Shown here in pieces: positions 26,891 to 35,067 of a stretch of 64,000 nucleotides of DNA. Made by a program: the position numbers and the translations under genes. Origin of the DNA: Ramlibacter algicola (GTDB taxonomy: Bacteria; Pseudomonadota; Gammaproteobacteria; Burkholderiales; Burkholderiaceae_C); the NCBI RefSeq assembly GCF_016641735.1, contig NZ_JAEDAO010000001.1:62001-126000 (forward strand), read 5' to 3'. How positions within the stretch are numbered: position 1 is the first letter of the stretch; each line of letters begins with the position of its first letter. The notes under the pieces were generated by a model, which worked only from the letters and a program-made list of their open reading frames with translations, was not told the DNA's origin and ran no database searches.

Positions 26891-27229
26891 TCAGCGCGTG
26901 CTGGTGCCGCCCGACGTCGTCGAGCCGGTGGACCCGCTCGTGCCCGAGCTGCTGCTCGTGCCGCTGGTGGAGCCGCTGGGCGCCGTCGACGACGAGGACG
27001 ACGGCGAGGTGGTGGAGCTGCCCGAGGACCCCATGCCCGACGAGGTGCCCGACGTGCTGCTCGGGGTCGAGGCCGAGGCGCTGCCCGAAGGCGTCGAGAT
27101 CGAGCCGCTGGCGGTGCCGCCGGTGGAGCCCATGCCCGACGCGGTGCCCGACGTCGAGCCGGTGGCGCTGGTGCCACAAGCTGCCAGGGCGGCGGCGGAC
27201 ACGAGGATGGGAGCGAGGATCTTCAGCAT
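26891..27229 (-). CDS. Ser/Thr/Gly-rich low-complexity lipoprotein
   Basis: 112 residues. MLKILAPILVSAAALAACGT is a lipoprotein signal with lipobox LAAC, so the mature protein starts at Cys18. The remainder is almost entirely Ser, Thr and Gly with short repeats SGTSSGMGS, TGGTASG and SGSTSGT, a flexible surface tether in appearance. AAAGGAAC before ATG 27227-27229 supports this strand. The complementary strand has an equally long acidic Pro/Val frame, rejected because it has no proper start. Palindrome TGGGAGGACCTCCCA lies 66 bases upstream. Confidence 0.75.
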   Translation of the reverse strand: MLKILAPILVSAAALAACGTSATGSTSGTASGMGSTGGTASGSISTPSGSASASTPSSTSGTSSGMGSSGSSTTSPSSSSSTAPSGSTSGTSSSSGTSGSTGSTTSGGTSTR

Positions 27230-27294
27230 GTTGTGTTCCTTTCGGTCCGAGGCGGGGTGCCTCGTGAACCTGCAGGATGCTGGGTCGCGGCGGA

Positions 27295-27309
27295 TGGGAG
27301 GACCTCCCA
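27295..27309. promoter_or_regulatory. Palindromic operator-like site TGGGAG-N-CTCCCA
   Basis: TGGGAGG-A-CCTCCCA has 7-bp arms around one base. It lies in the 231-bp divergent gap between the Ser/Thr-rich lipoprotein and the hypothetical at 27461. A 15-base site of the same form, TGGGAGCTTTTCCCA, lies at 27848-27862 before the next small gene. Recurrence upstream of two unrelated small genes suggests a shared regulator; that is inference. Confidence 0.4.
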
Positions 27310-27460
27310 CAGGCCTTCCATGGGCGTAGGAGCGCGGACACCACGGCGTAGGCCCGAACCTCGGCAAGGGAACAAGGCGCGAACCCCGACCCGCGTGCCG
27401 CGCCGCCTCCTACATGGCCGCGGATCGGAACGCGCGTAGCTTGCAGCACCGGACCGCCGC

Positions 27461-27820
27461 ATGACGCCTGCCGCCCTCGCCGACCTGACCTGCTCGCTGA
27501 GCGCGCGCGTGCACGTCACGCATGCCGCTGTGCTCGCCGGCAGTTCCCACGTCCCCTATGACGACGCGATCGACCTGCTCGTCTCCGAACTCCCGGCCCA
27601 CGTCCTGGGCCACGAGGCGGTGCTGGCGCGCTTGCCCGACACCTACCGGATGGTGGTCATGGGCCTGGCGAGCATCCAGGGACTGCGGCCGCTGCCCGTG
27701 CAGGAGCGGCGCGCAGTCGCCTATTCGATCGCTTGCCTCGATGACCTCCTGGGCCGGTTGACCACCGCCCTCATCAAGCAGGCGCTCACGTTCCCACCGG
27801 GACGCACGCTGCCGACCTGA
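27461..27820 (+). CDS. Hypothetical protein
   Basis: 119 residues, unrecognised, with no signal peptide or membrane helix. It looks like a small all-alpha cytoplasmic protein: HVTHAAVLAGSSHVPYDDAIDLLVSELPAHVLGHEAVL, then VQERRAVAYSIACLDDLLGRLTTALIKQALT. It begins at ATG 27461. Coding is supported by codon-position GC bias and by the tidy length between flanking regulatory gaps. The upstream gap contains TCCTAC (27408-27413), a hexamer seen before several neighbouring small genes. Confidence 0.6.
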   Translation: MTPAALADLTCSLSARVHVTHAAVLAGSSHVPYDDAIDLLVSELPAHVLGHEAVLARLPDTYRMVVMGLASIQGLRPLPVQERRAVAYSIACLDDLLGRLTTALIKQALTFPPGRTLPT

Positions 27821-27847
27821 GCCCATCCGCGCCGTCCGACGGCGAGT

Positions 27848-27862
27848 TGGGAGCTTTTCCCA
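27848..27862. promoter_or_regulatory. Second TGGGAG-N4-TCCCA palindromic site
   Basis: TGGGAGCTTTTCCCA, 15 bases, ending 34 bases before the ATG of the 74-residue hypothetical gene. It matches the outer half-sites of the site at 27295-27309 (TGGGAG....TCCCA). The position close to the expected transcription start would suit a repressor or sigma-type contact. Confidence 0.4.
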
Positions 27863-27896
27863 TGCCACGTGGCACCGCGCGGAGGAGCATGCCTGC

Positions 27897-28121
27897 ATGA
27901 GGTACATCGACAAGAACGGCCACTGCTGGGAGACGCTCGACGTGCTGGAGGACGGCACGTTGAAGGTGCGGCTCGAGTTCGCCTCGCAGCCGGAGCGCAG
28001 CGCGCTGTTCTGCATGTCGCCGCAGGAATTCGAGCAGCTGGCCAGCCGCGGCAACTTCCGCCTGGTCGGAAGGCCCGGCGCGCGCCGCTCCTCGCGCGAA
28101 GCCGAAGGCACGCTGGCCTGA
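27897..28121 (+). CDS. Small hypothetical protein
   Basis: 74 residues: MRYIDKNGHCWETLDVLEDG, VRLEFASQPERSALFCMSPQEFEQLASRGNFRLV, then a basic tail. It reads as a compact alpha/beta protein with two cysteines, cytoplasmic, of no known family. GGAGGAGC lies 10 bases before ATG 27897, and a closer ATG at 27891 is out of frame. Convergent with the HCCA-isomerase-like gene at 28128. Confidence 0.65.
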   Translation: MRYIDKNGHCWETLDVLEDGTLKVRLEFASQPERSALFCMSPQEFEQLASRGNFRLVGRPGARRSSREAEGTLA

Positions 28122-28127
28122 GCCGCG

Positions 28128-28724
28128 CTACCAGCCGCCGCGCGCGAGCCAGTCCTCGAGCTCGGCGAGCGCATCCACGCCCCAGAACAGCTCGCCGTCC
28201 ACCTCCACCGTGGGCGAACCGAACACGCCGCGGCGCATCGACTCCTCCACTTCGGCACGCAGGCGCGTGCGCGCTTCGTCGCCGTCGATGCCCGCGCGCA
28301 AGGCGCTTGGATCCAGTCCGGCGGGCAACCGGCCGGCGACGATGCGATCGGGATCGGCGAGGTCCTCGCCCTCGCGCCAGTAGCGGTCGTACAGCACCTG
28401 CGCGAGCGGCTTGGCCAGCTGCGGCGCATGCGCCAGCGTCCAGTAGTAGGCCTTCGCGCACGCGCGCGGATCCATCATCGGATCGTCCGCGCTGCGCGCC
28501 AGCTGCAGGCCGTGCCTGCGCTTGTGGCGCGCGATCTGCCGCCGCAGGTAGTCGCCCTTGAGCGGCGTCTCCAGCAGCGGCTTGAGCCCCATCACCTTCA
28601 GCACCGACACGCCCAGCAGCATCGGCCGCCACTCGACGTCGCGCCCGTGGCGCGCGGCGATGTCGTCGATGCGCAGGGACGCGAAGTAGCCGAAGGGCGA
28701 AACGAAGTCGAAGTAGAAGCGCAC
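28128..28724 (-). CDS. 2-hydroxychromene-2-carboxylate isomerase-like, DsbA-fold protein
   Basis: 198 residues starting at GTG 28722-28724 (RFYFDFVSPFGYFASLR). The N-terminal SPFGY motif takes the place of the thioredoxin CxxC and contains the Ser that contacts glutathione in NahD-type isomerases and kappa-class transferases. FGSPTVEVDGELFWGVDAL, a cis-proline loop plus C-terminal helix, is typical. Known relatives use glutathione to isomerise aromatic degradation intermediates, but no aromatic pathway is nearby. It diverges from the carboxyltransferase at 28770 by 45 bases. Confidence 0.85.
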   Translation of the reverse strand: MRFYFDFVSPFGYFASLRIDDIAARHGRDVEWRPMLLGVSVLKVMGLKPLLETPLKGDYLRRQIARHKRRHGLQLARSADDPMMDPRACAKAYYWTLAHAPQLAKPLAQVLYDRYWREGEDLADPDRIVAGRLPAGLDPSALRAGIDGDEARTRLRAEVEESMRRGVFGSPTVEVDGELFWGVDALAELEDWLARGGW

Positions 28725-28769
28725 GGCGGCATTGTGCGGCCTCGCCTGCGCCGAAGACACAATGGATGC

Positions 28770-30584
28770 ATGACCGTCCTGCGTTCTCCCCTGCATGCCC
28801 AAGTCGTCGAATGGCTCGTCGCCCCCGGCGCGCTGGTGCACGAAGGCGACGTCGTGCTGGTGCTCGAAGCGATGAAGATGGAGCACGAGATCCGCGCGCC
28901 GGCGACGGTGCGCGTGCGCGAGCTGCTGCACGCGCCCGGCGACACGGTGGCCGAAGGCGACGTGCTGTGGGCGGCGGAACCGGCGCTCGCCGAAGCGCCG
29001 GGCGCTGCCCCCGCCGCGCCCGCGCCCACCGACGCGTCGCGCGCCGACCTGCAGCGCCTGCAGGAGCGCGAGGCGCTCACGCGCGATGCCGCGCGGCCCG
29101 ACGCCGTCGCCAGGCGCCACGCGCTGGGCCTGCGCACCGCGCGCGAGAACGTCGCCGACCTGTGCGACCCCGGCAGCTTCGACGAGTACGGTGCGTTCGC
29201 CATCGCCGCGCAGACCTCGCGCCGGCCGGTCGACGAGCTGCGGCGGCAGACCCCCGCCGACGGCATGGTGACCGGCATCGGCGGCGTCAACGGCGCGCTG
29301 TTCGCGCCCGAGCGCGCGCGCACGGCGGTGCTCGCCTACGACGCCACGGTGCTCGCGGGCACGCAGGGCTTTCGCAACCACCAGAAGACCGACCGCCTGC
29401 TCGGCGTCGCGGCGCGGCATCGCCTGCCCGTCGTGCTGTTCGCCGAAGGCGGCGGCGGCCGGCCCGGCGACGCCGACATGCCGATCGTTGCCGGCCTGCA
29501 CGTGCCGACGTTCGCGGCATTCGCGCGCCTGAACGGCGTCGTGCCGACGATCGGCATCGCGGCCGGCCGCTGCTTCGCGGGCAACGCGGCGTTGCTCGGT
29601 TGCTGCGATCTCATCATCGCCACGCGCGACGCGACCATCGGCATGGGCGGACCGGCGATGGTCGAAGGCGGCGGGCTGGGCCGCTTCGCGCCGGAGGACA
29701 TCGGGCCGGCGGCGGACCTGCATCGCAACGGCGTGATCGACCTGCTCGCCGACGACGAGGCGCACGCGGTGCGCTGGGCCAGGCAATGCCTTGCGATCTT
29801 CCAGGGTGCGCTCCCCGACTGGGAGACACCGGACGTCGATGCCTTGCCCGGCGTCGTGCCCGAGAACCGGCTGCGCGCGTACGACACGCGCGCCGCGATC
29901 CATGGCATCGCCGACGTGGGCACCGTGCTGGAACTGCGCACCGGGTTCGGCCAGGGCATCCACACCGGCTTCGCGCGGATCGAAGGGCGTGCGATCGGCT
30001 GGATGGCGAACAACCCGGCGCACCTGGGCGGCGCGATCGACGCCGATGCAGCGGACAAGGCCGCACGCTTCCTGCAGCTGTGCAACGCGCACGGCCTGCC
30101 GATGGTCAGCCTGGTCGACACACCGGGCTTCATGGTCGGTCCCGACATCGAGCGCCGCGCGCAGGTGCGGCACGTGAGCCGCATGTTCATCGCGGCCGCG
30201 CACCTGCAGGTCCCGCTGTTCGCGGTCGTCCTGCGCAAGGGCTATGGGCTGGGCGCGATGGCGATGGCCGCCGGCGGCTTCCACGAGCCCGCGTTCACCG
30301 TCGCATGGCCCACCGGCGAGTTCGGCGGCATGGGGCTGGAGGGCGCGGTGAAGCTGGGCTACCGCAAGGAGCTGCATGCGCAGCCCGAGGGCCCGCAGCG
30401 CGAGGCGCTGTACGAGCGGCTGCTCGCGCGCCAGTACGAGAACGGCCAGGCGCTGCGCATGGCCGAGACGCTGGAGATCGACGCCGTGATCGAGCCGGCA
30501 CGCACGCGCGACTGGCTGGCACGTGGGCTCGCCGCGGCGCGCCCGTCGCCGGACGTGCCGCGGCACCGCATCGACGCCTGGTGA
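28770..30584 (+). CDS. Biotin carrier / carboxyltransferase fusion protein
   Basis: 604 residues. Residues about 1-70 form a biotinyl domain with the biotinylation motif EAMKMEHE (Lys near 34). An Ala/Pro-rich linker (about 70-90) leads to a full carboxyltransferase of the acetyl/propionyl-CoA carboxylase beta type, with TARENVADLCDPGSFDEYGA, GRCFAGNAALLGCCD and GYGLGAMAMAAGGFHEP. It should move CO2 from biotin to an acyl-CoA. No biotin carboxylase subunit is present in the window, so a partner must be encoded elsewhere. Start at ATG 28770. Confidence 0.88.
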   Translation: MTVLRSPLHAQVVEWLVAPGALVHEGDVVLVLEAMKMEHEIRAPATVRVRELLHAPGDTVAEGDVLWAAEPALAEAPGAAPAAPAPTDASRADLQRLQEREALTRDAARPDAVARRHALGLRTARENVADLCDPGSFDEYGAFAIAAQTSRRPVDELRRQTPADGMVTGIGGVNGALFAPERARTAVLAYDATVLAGTQGFRNHQKTDRLLGVAARHRLPVVLFAEGGGGRPGDADMPIVAGLHVPTFAAFARLNGVVPTIGIAAGRCFAGNAALLGCCDLIIATRDATIGMGGPAMVEGGGLGRFAPEDIGPAADLHRNGVIDLLADDEAHAVRWARQCLAIFQGALPDWETPDVDALPGVVPENRLRAYDTRAAIHGIADVGTVLELRTGFGQGIHTGFARIEGRAIGWMANNPAHLGGAIDADAADKAARFLQLCNAHGLPMVSLVDTPGFMVGPDIERRAQVRHVSRMFIAAAHLQVPLFAVVLRKGYGLGAMAMAAGGFHEPAFTVAWPTGEFGGMGLEGAVKLGYRKELHAQPEGPQREALYERLLARQYENGQALRMAETLEIDAVIEPARTRDWLARGLAAARPSPDVPRHRIDAW

Positions 30585-30598
30585 GGCGCCGCGCGGGC

Positions 30599-30898
30599 TT
30601 ACTTCTTGCCCTGCTCGGCGGCCTTTTCCTTGCCGGTCTTGACGTCGACCGTCGGGACGTCGACCTTCTTCTCTTCGGTCTTCACGGTCGGGACCTTGAC
30701 GGTCGTTTCCTTGCTCTCGACCTTCACGTCGGGGCCGGTGACGTCGTACTTGGGCAGCTGGACGTCGCCGTCCTGCTTCTTGGTCACTTCGTACTTGGGC
30801 GCGTCGACCTTGCCTTCCTGGGTCTTCCGCACGTCGCAGGCGGTCAGGCCCAGGGCGGCGGCGGCCGTGGCGGCGACGATGGCGATGGTCTTGTTCAT
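30599..30898 (-). CDS. Small lipoprotein with charged beta-type repeats
   Basis: 99 residues. Signal MNKTIAIVAATAAAALGLTAC has a lipobox with Cys21. The mature part is a run of short Val/Lys/Asp/Pro units: VDAPKYEVT, VQLPKYDVT, VKVPTVKT, VDVPTVDVKT. The periodicity of about 8-10 residues suggests an extended or beta-strand repeat, possibly a periplasmic filamentous or stress protein. The tail is Lys-rich. GGGAGAG upstream supports ATG 30896-30898. Function unknown. Confidence 0.72.
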   Translation of the reverse strand: MNKTIAIVAATAAAALGLTACDVRKTQEGKVDAPKYEVTKKQDGDVQLPKYDVTGPDVKVESKETTVKVPTVKTEEKKVDVPTVDVKTGKEKAAEQGKK

Positions 30899-31101
30899 GA
30901 TCTCTCCCTTTCCTTGATTGAGGCGGGCACACGACTGCACCCACGCCTTGCATGGTCGTGGCGACGATGCAACTCGGCTGTAGGAGCCCGGCGGAGCCTC
31001 ATGGCCGCGCGCACCCGCTCCCGCCGTGCGCGGCGCGGCCATGGCGCTGTCACCCTCTTCCTACGTGGTGCAGGACGCGCCGTGCCTAGCATGGCTGGAC
31101 C

Positions 31102-32271
31102 ATGCAGCGGCCCGACACCCAGCGCTCGATGCGCCCCGATCCGCGCTCCGTGCGCGACCTGCGCGGCGGCGTGCAGCTGGCCTTCGACGCAGTGCGCCGT
31201 TCGCTCGACCGCATCGAGCGCGTGCACGAGCGGCTGGCCGACGTGTCGCCGCCGGTGCGCGGCCTGCAACCGCGCCCGCCCACGCAAGGCTGGGCCAGCG
31301 TCGTCTACCGCGGGCTGCGCGGCTCGGCCGACCTGCTGGGCGGCGGCGCCGACCTCGCGCTGGCCTCGGTGCAGGCGTGGGCCCAGGACCCGGACCGCGG
31401 CCCGTTGCCCAAGGAACGCGCGCGTTCGCGTGATGCCGCGATCGCGGCGCTCAACGCCGTGCTCGGCGACCACCTGCACCGCACCGGCAACCCGCTGGCC
31501 ATCCACACGAGCTGGCGGGCGGGCACGCCCAAGCTCGGCCGCCTGCTGGTGCTCGCGCACGACCTCGGCCTCGACCCGCGTGCCTGGTCGCAGGACGGTG
31601 CGGGCTTCGGCGACGAACTCGCCACCGCGATCGGTGCCACGCCGCTCAGCCTTCGCTACAACGCCGGCCGGCGCGTGGCGGCCGTGGCGCGCGAGGTGTC
31701 GACGTCGCTCGAACGGCAGGTGGCGGGCTGGCCGGTGAAGGTGCAGGGCCTGGACCTCGTCGGCCACGGGCTCGGCGGCCTCGTGCTGCGCAGCGCGCTG
31801 CAGCAGGCGCAGCGGGGCGGCCTCGCCTGGCCGGCGCTGGTGCGCCACGTGGTGTTCCTCGGCACGCCGCATGCGGGCGCGCGCAACGCGCAGTGGCGCG
31901 ACCTGGTGGACGCCGCGGGCTCGGGCACGCATGCCAGCCTGCTGCTGTCACGCGCCGCGAACCGGCGCAGCGAAGGCATGGAGGATTTCACCGGTGGCCA
32001 CTGGATGGAGCACGAGCAGGGCGTGCCGCTCGCCGTGCTGCCGCGGCCGTGGCCGGCCGGTGCGCGTGCGTACGCCATCGCGGGGTCGCTGCAGGAGCGC
32101 GGCGACGACGGCGTCGTCACGGTCGCGAGCGCGCTGGGGCGCGACCTGCCGCCGGGGCAGGACCTCGAACTGGGTGAAGCCCAGCGTTGGATCGCCGCCG
32201 GCGTCGGCCACCTGGAGTTGGTGCGCAACGGCGCCGTCTTGCAGCAGGTCCGGCACTGGCTGTCGGTGTGA
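31102..32271 (+). CDS. Alpha/beta-hydrolase-fold protein with altered nucleophile elbow
   Basis: 389 residues, no signal peptide. The N-terminal 140 residues are helical. The hydrolase-like core contains LLVLAHDLGLDPRAW and VQGLDLVGHGLGGLVLRSAL. This is the lipase/PGAP1-like elbow, but the expected GHSxG serine is Gly in the DNA (GGC CAC GGG CTC GGC). FLGTPHAGARNAQW follows, typical of the family, and a C-terminal GVGHLELV supplies a candidate His. It may be catalytically inactive or use another residue. ATG 31102 follows TCCTAC at 31059-31064. Confidence 0.75.
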   Translation: MQRPDTQRSMRPDPRSVRDLRGGVQLAFDAVRRSLDRIERVHERLADVSPPVRGLQPRPPTQGWASVVYRGLRGSADLLGGGADLALASVQAWAQDPDRGPLPKERARSRDAAIAALNAVLGDHLHRTGNPLAIHTSWRAGTPKLGRLLVLAHDLGLDPRAWSQDGAGFGDELATAIGATPLSLRYNAGRRVAAVAREVSTSLERQVAGWPVKVQGLDLVGHGLGGLVLRSALQQAQRGGLAWPALVRHVVFLGTPHAGARNAQWRDLVDAAGSGTHASLLLSRAANRRSEGMEDFTGGHWMEHEQGVPLAVLPRPWPAGARAYAIAGSLQERGDDGVVTVASALGRDLPPGQDLELGEAQRWIAAGVGHLELVRNGAVLQQVRHWLSV

Positions 32272-32364
32272 GGCGCGGCGCCCGCACAGGGGCGTGCGCC
32301 GCCTGCTGACAGGCACCGCGCCGGCTGCCTCCCACACTGGGGGCCACCCAAGGGAGTGCCGGCC

Positions 32365-32640
32365 ATGACCTATTTACCGAAGGCGCAGGAGCAAATGAAC
32401 GGCGACCTGCTCGTGCCCGAGACCACCAAGCTCTTCCTGCATCGCGTCGTGCGCGACCTGAAGGCCCACCTCGAAAGCGGCGCCAGCACCGGCACCGAGA
32501 TGGCCGGCCTGTGCGCGCTGGAGAACGCCCTGGGCGCGTGCCTCGAGCCGCTGCAGAGCGTCCGCGAGATGCTGGACCTGCCCGACCCGGAGGTCGAGCG
32601 CCGCGGGCGCAACCTGCTGATGGTCAACCTGCCGCGCTGA
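32365..32640 (+). CDS. Hypothetical protein
   Basis: 91 residues starting MTYLPKAQEQMNGDLLVPET, largely helical and without a signal peptide: LFLHRVVRDLKAHLESGASTGTEMAGLCALENALGACLEPLQSVREML. No recognised family. AAGGGAG eight bases before ATG 32365 is a good ribosome site; a GTG nine bases upstream is in frame but less likely. The last 17 bases overlap the end of the convergent hybrid kinase. Confidence 0.65.
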   Translation: MTYLPKAQEQMNGDLLVPETTKLFLHRVVRDLKAHLESGASTGTEMAGLCALENALGACLEPLQSVREMLDLPDPEVERRGRNLLMVNLPR

Positions 32641-34612
32641 CGGCAGGCACCGCCGGCCGGGCGGCCGTGCGGGATGCAAGCGCCTTCTGCAGCGCCGCGT
32701 GGATCGCCTGCGGCTCGGCCGGCTTGACCAGGTGGCCGGCGAACCCCGCCATCGCGGAACGCTGCAGGTCCGGCGTCGCGCCGTAGCCTGACAACGCCAC
32801 CACCGGCAGCGACTTGCTGAGCGCGCGGCCGACGTCGATGCCGCTGCCATCGGGCAGGCCGAGGTCGGTGAGCACGATGTCGAAGGTCCCGCGCTGCGCC
32901 GTGCGGATCGCATCGGCACACGTGGCGACGTGCGTGACCTGGTAGCCGTAGCTTTCCAGGAACATGACGACGGTTTCCGCGGCGTCCTGGTTGTCCTCGA
33001 CGAGCAGCAGCTTCCAGCCGCCATCGTTGGAGGCAGTGCGATCGTGGCCGACGGTTTGCACCGCCGAGTCGGCCGCTTGGCTGCGAAGGCGCAGCGTGAA
33101 CGTCGCGCCCTGCCCGCGACCCGCGCTCGACACGGTGAGTTCGCCGCGGTGCTCGGCGACCAGGCCGCGCGCGATCGCCAGCCCCAGGCCCAGCCCGCCG
33201 AAGCGCTGCGACACCTCGAGGTCGGCCTGCTCGAACGCGCTGAAGATGCGAGGCAGCGCCTCGGGCTCGATGCCGATGCCGTTGTCCGCGACCTCGAGCA
33301 CGAACTGGCCGTCGTCCTGCCAGGTACGCACCTCGACGCGGCCGCCGTCGGAACTGAATTTCATCGCGTTGCGCAGCAGGTTCCACAGCACCTGCTGCAT
33401 GCGCGCCTCGTCGGCCTGCACCAGCGGCACCGGCGCGCGCAACTCCAACTGCACGTCGATGCCCTTGTCGCGGCGCTGCGCGTCCAGCATGTCGAGCACC
33501 ACGTGCACCAGCGCGTGCATGTCGACGGTCTTCGGCTTGAGGTGCACCTTCCCGGCCGAGATGGCCGTCAGGTCCAGCAGGTCCTCGATCAGCCGCGCCT
33601 CCAGCGCCACGTTGCGCTGGATCATCGGCAACAGGTTGGCGTACTTGGGCGGCACGGTGGCCGTGCGCTCGAGCAGGTGGGCAGCGGTCGCGATCGGCGA
33701 CAGCGGCGTGCGCAGCTCGTGCGACAGCACCGCGAGGAAGCGGTCCTTGGCCTGGCTGGCGCGCTCGGCCTCTTCCTTCGCGGTCCGCAGCGCCTCGGCG
33801 TCGCGGTAGTCCGCCGTCGCGTCGCGCACGATCTTGGAGAAGCCGCTGTGCTCGCCCGCGTCGTTGTACAGCGGCGTGACCACGCCCTCGGCCCACAGGC
33901 GCAGGCCGTCGCTGCGCATCATCCAGCGGTTGTCGTCGGCCTTGCCGTGCGCCAGCGCCTGCGCCATCTCCAGCCGGGGCACGCCCGCCTCGCGGTCCTC
34001 GGGCGTGAACAGCACCTCGAAGTTGGCGCCGATCATCTGCTCGCGTGGCTGCAGGAAGATCTCGCTGGCGGCCTGGTTCCAGCTGCTGATGGTGCCGCGC
34101 ACGTCGGTCAGGACCACCGCGTAGTTGCGCAGCGAATCGACCACCCGCGCGAACACCGCATTGGCTTCCCGCAGCTGCACCTGGGCGGCCTCGCGCGCCT
34201 CGCGCTGGGACACCTCGCGCAGCGCGCGGTCGATCACCAGCGGCAGGCGCACCAGGCGGCCCTTGCTCACGTAGTCCGTCGCGCCGCGCTTGAGCATCTC
34301 GACGGCGTTGTCCTCGCCGATGACGCCGGACACGAAGATGAAGGGCACCCGCGGGTTCTTCGCGCGCGCCTCGATGAGCGCCTGGTCGCCGGAGAAGCCC
34401 GGGATCTCGTAGTCGGACAGGATCACGTCGTAGCGGCCGGAGGCCAGCGCGCCGACGAAGCCCGGTTCGTCGCGCACCACCTGCAGCTGCGCGTGCGGGT
34501 AGGACCCCAGAAGCGTCTCGCGCAGCAGCTCGGCGTCGAAGCGCGAGTCCTCCAGCAGGAGGACCTTCAGGTCGCGTTCGTGGGAACCGTTCTCGGGCAG
34601 GTGTTCATTCAT
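32624..34612 (-). CDS. Hybrid histidine kinase with receivers at both ends (phytochrome operon)
   Basis: 662 residues. Domain order: receiver (about 14-125, Asp67 in LSDYEIPG), PAS (about 150-270, AVVLTDVRGTISSWNQAASEI), HisKA with His298 in LSHELRTPLSPI, ATPase (NLLRNAMKFS, VADNGIGI, GLGLGLAIAR, about 405-510), receiver (about 533-645, Asp583 in LTDLGLPDGSGI). It overlaps the preceding response regulator by 8 bases and is the last gene of bphO-bphP-RR-kinase. It probably forms a phosphorelay with the phytochrome kinase, its N-terminal receiver being a candidate target. Confidence 0.92.
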   Translation of the reverse strand: MNEHLPENGSHERDLKVLLLEDSRFDAELLRETLLGSYPHAQLQVVRDEPGFVGALASGRYDVILSDYEIPGFSGDQALIEARAKNPRVPFIFVSGVIGEDNAVEMLKRGATDYVSKGRLVRLPLVIDRALREVSQREAREAAQVQLREANAVFARVVDSLRNYAVVLTDVRGTISSWNQAASEIFLQPREQMIGANFEVLFTPEDREAGVPRLEMAQALAHGKADDNRWMMRSDGLRLWAEGVVTPLYNDAGEHSGFSKIVRDATADYRDAEALRTAKEEAERASQAKDRFLAVLSHELRTPLSPIATAAHLLERTATVPPKYANLLPMIQRNVALEARLIEDLLDLTAISAGKVHLKPKTVDMHALVHVVLDMLDAQRRDKGIDVQLELRAPVPLVQADEARMQQVLWNLLRNAMKFSSDGGRVEVRTWQDDGQFVLEVADNGIGIEPEALPRIFSAFEQADLEVSQRFGGLGLGLAIARGLVAEHRGELTVSSAGRGQGATFTLRLRSQAADSAVQTVGHDRTASNDGGWKLLLVEDNQDAAETVVMFLESYGYQVTHVATCADAIRTAQRGTFDIVLTDLGLPDGSGIDVGRALSKSLPVVALSGYGATPDLQRSAMAGFAGHLVKPAEPQAIHAALQKALASRTAARPAVPAVSAAG

Positions 34613-35066
34613 ACCGGCGCGAGCTCGCCTTCAGCGAGCCCGGCGGCGGCTCGTTCAGCACGGCCCAGAACACGCCCAGGTCGGCGATGGCGCCGACGAA
34701 CTGCTTGAACTCCACCGGCTTGACGACGTACGCGTTGACGCCCAGCTCATAGCTGCGCACGACGTCCGACTCCTCCTGCGAGGAGGTGAGCATCACGACC
34801 GGCGTGCTGCGCAGCGCCGGTGTGGCCCGCACCTTTTGCAGCACCTCCAGCCCGTTCACCTTGGGCAGCTTCAGGTCCAGCAGGACCACGGCGGGGTTGC
34901 CTTCGTCGCGCCCCCGGAAGTCGCCCTCGCGCAGCAGGTAGTCGAGCGCCTGCGCGCCGTCGCGCACGACGATGACCTCGTTGGCGAGCTGGCTGCGTTC
35001 GAGCGCGACGAGCGTCAACTCGAGGTCGCGTTTGTCGTCCTCGACGAGCAGGATCGGCTTGAGCAT
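34605..35066 (-). CDS. Single-domain response regulator (Rcp1-like) partner of bacteriophytochrome
   Basis: 153 residues of receiver domain only: acidic pair LLVEDDKRDLEL, phospho-acceptor Asp in VVLLDLKLPKVNGLEVL (near residue 67), switch Thr/Ser in VVMLTSSQEESD, and Lys in AYVVKPVEF. The long loop LREGDFRGRDEGNPA is characteristic of Rcp1/CheY-like regulators that follow phytochromes. It has no DNA-binding domain, so it passes phosphate to another protein, perhaps the hybrid kinase overlapping it by 8 bases. Confidence 0.92.
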   Translation of the reverse strand: MLKPILLVEDDKRDLELTLVALERSQLANEVIVVRDGAQALDYLLREGDFRGRDEGNPAVVLLDLKLPKVNGLEVLQKVRATPALRSTPVVMLTSSQEESDVVRSYELGVNAYVVKPVEFKQFVGAIADLGVFWAVLNEPPPGSLKASSRRYE

Positions 35067-35067
35067 C

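Noticed and set aside
26625..27329. 234-residue acidic Pro/Val-rich open frame opposite the Ser/Thr lipoprotein
   Set aside because: No ribosome site or conserved start; the minus strand has a lipobox and good ribosome sites for two separate genes.
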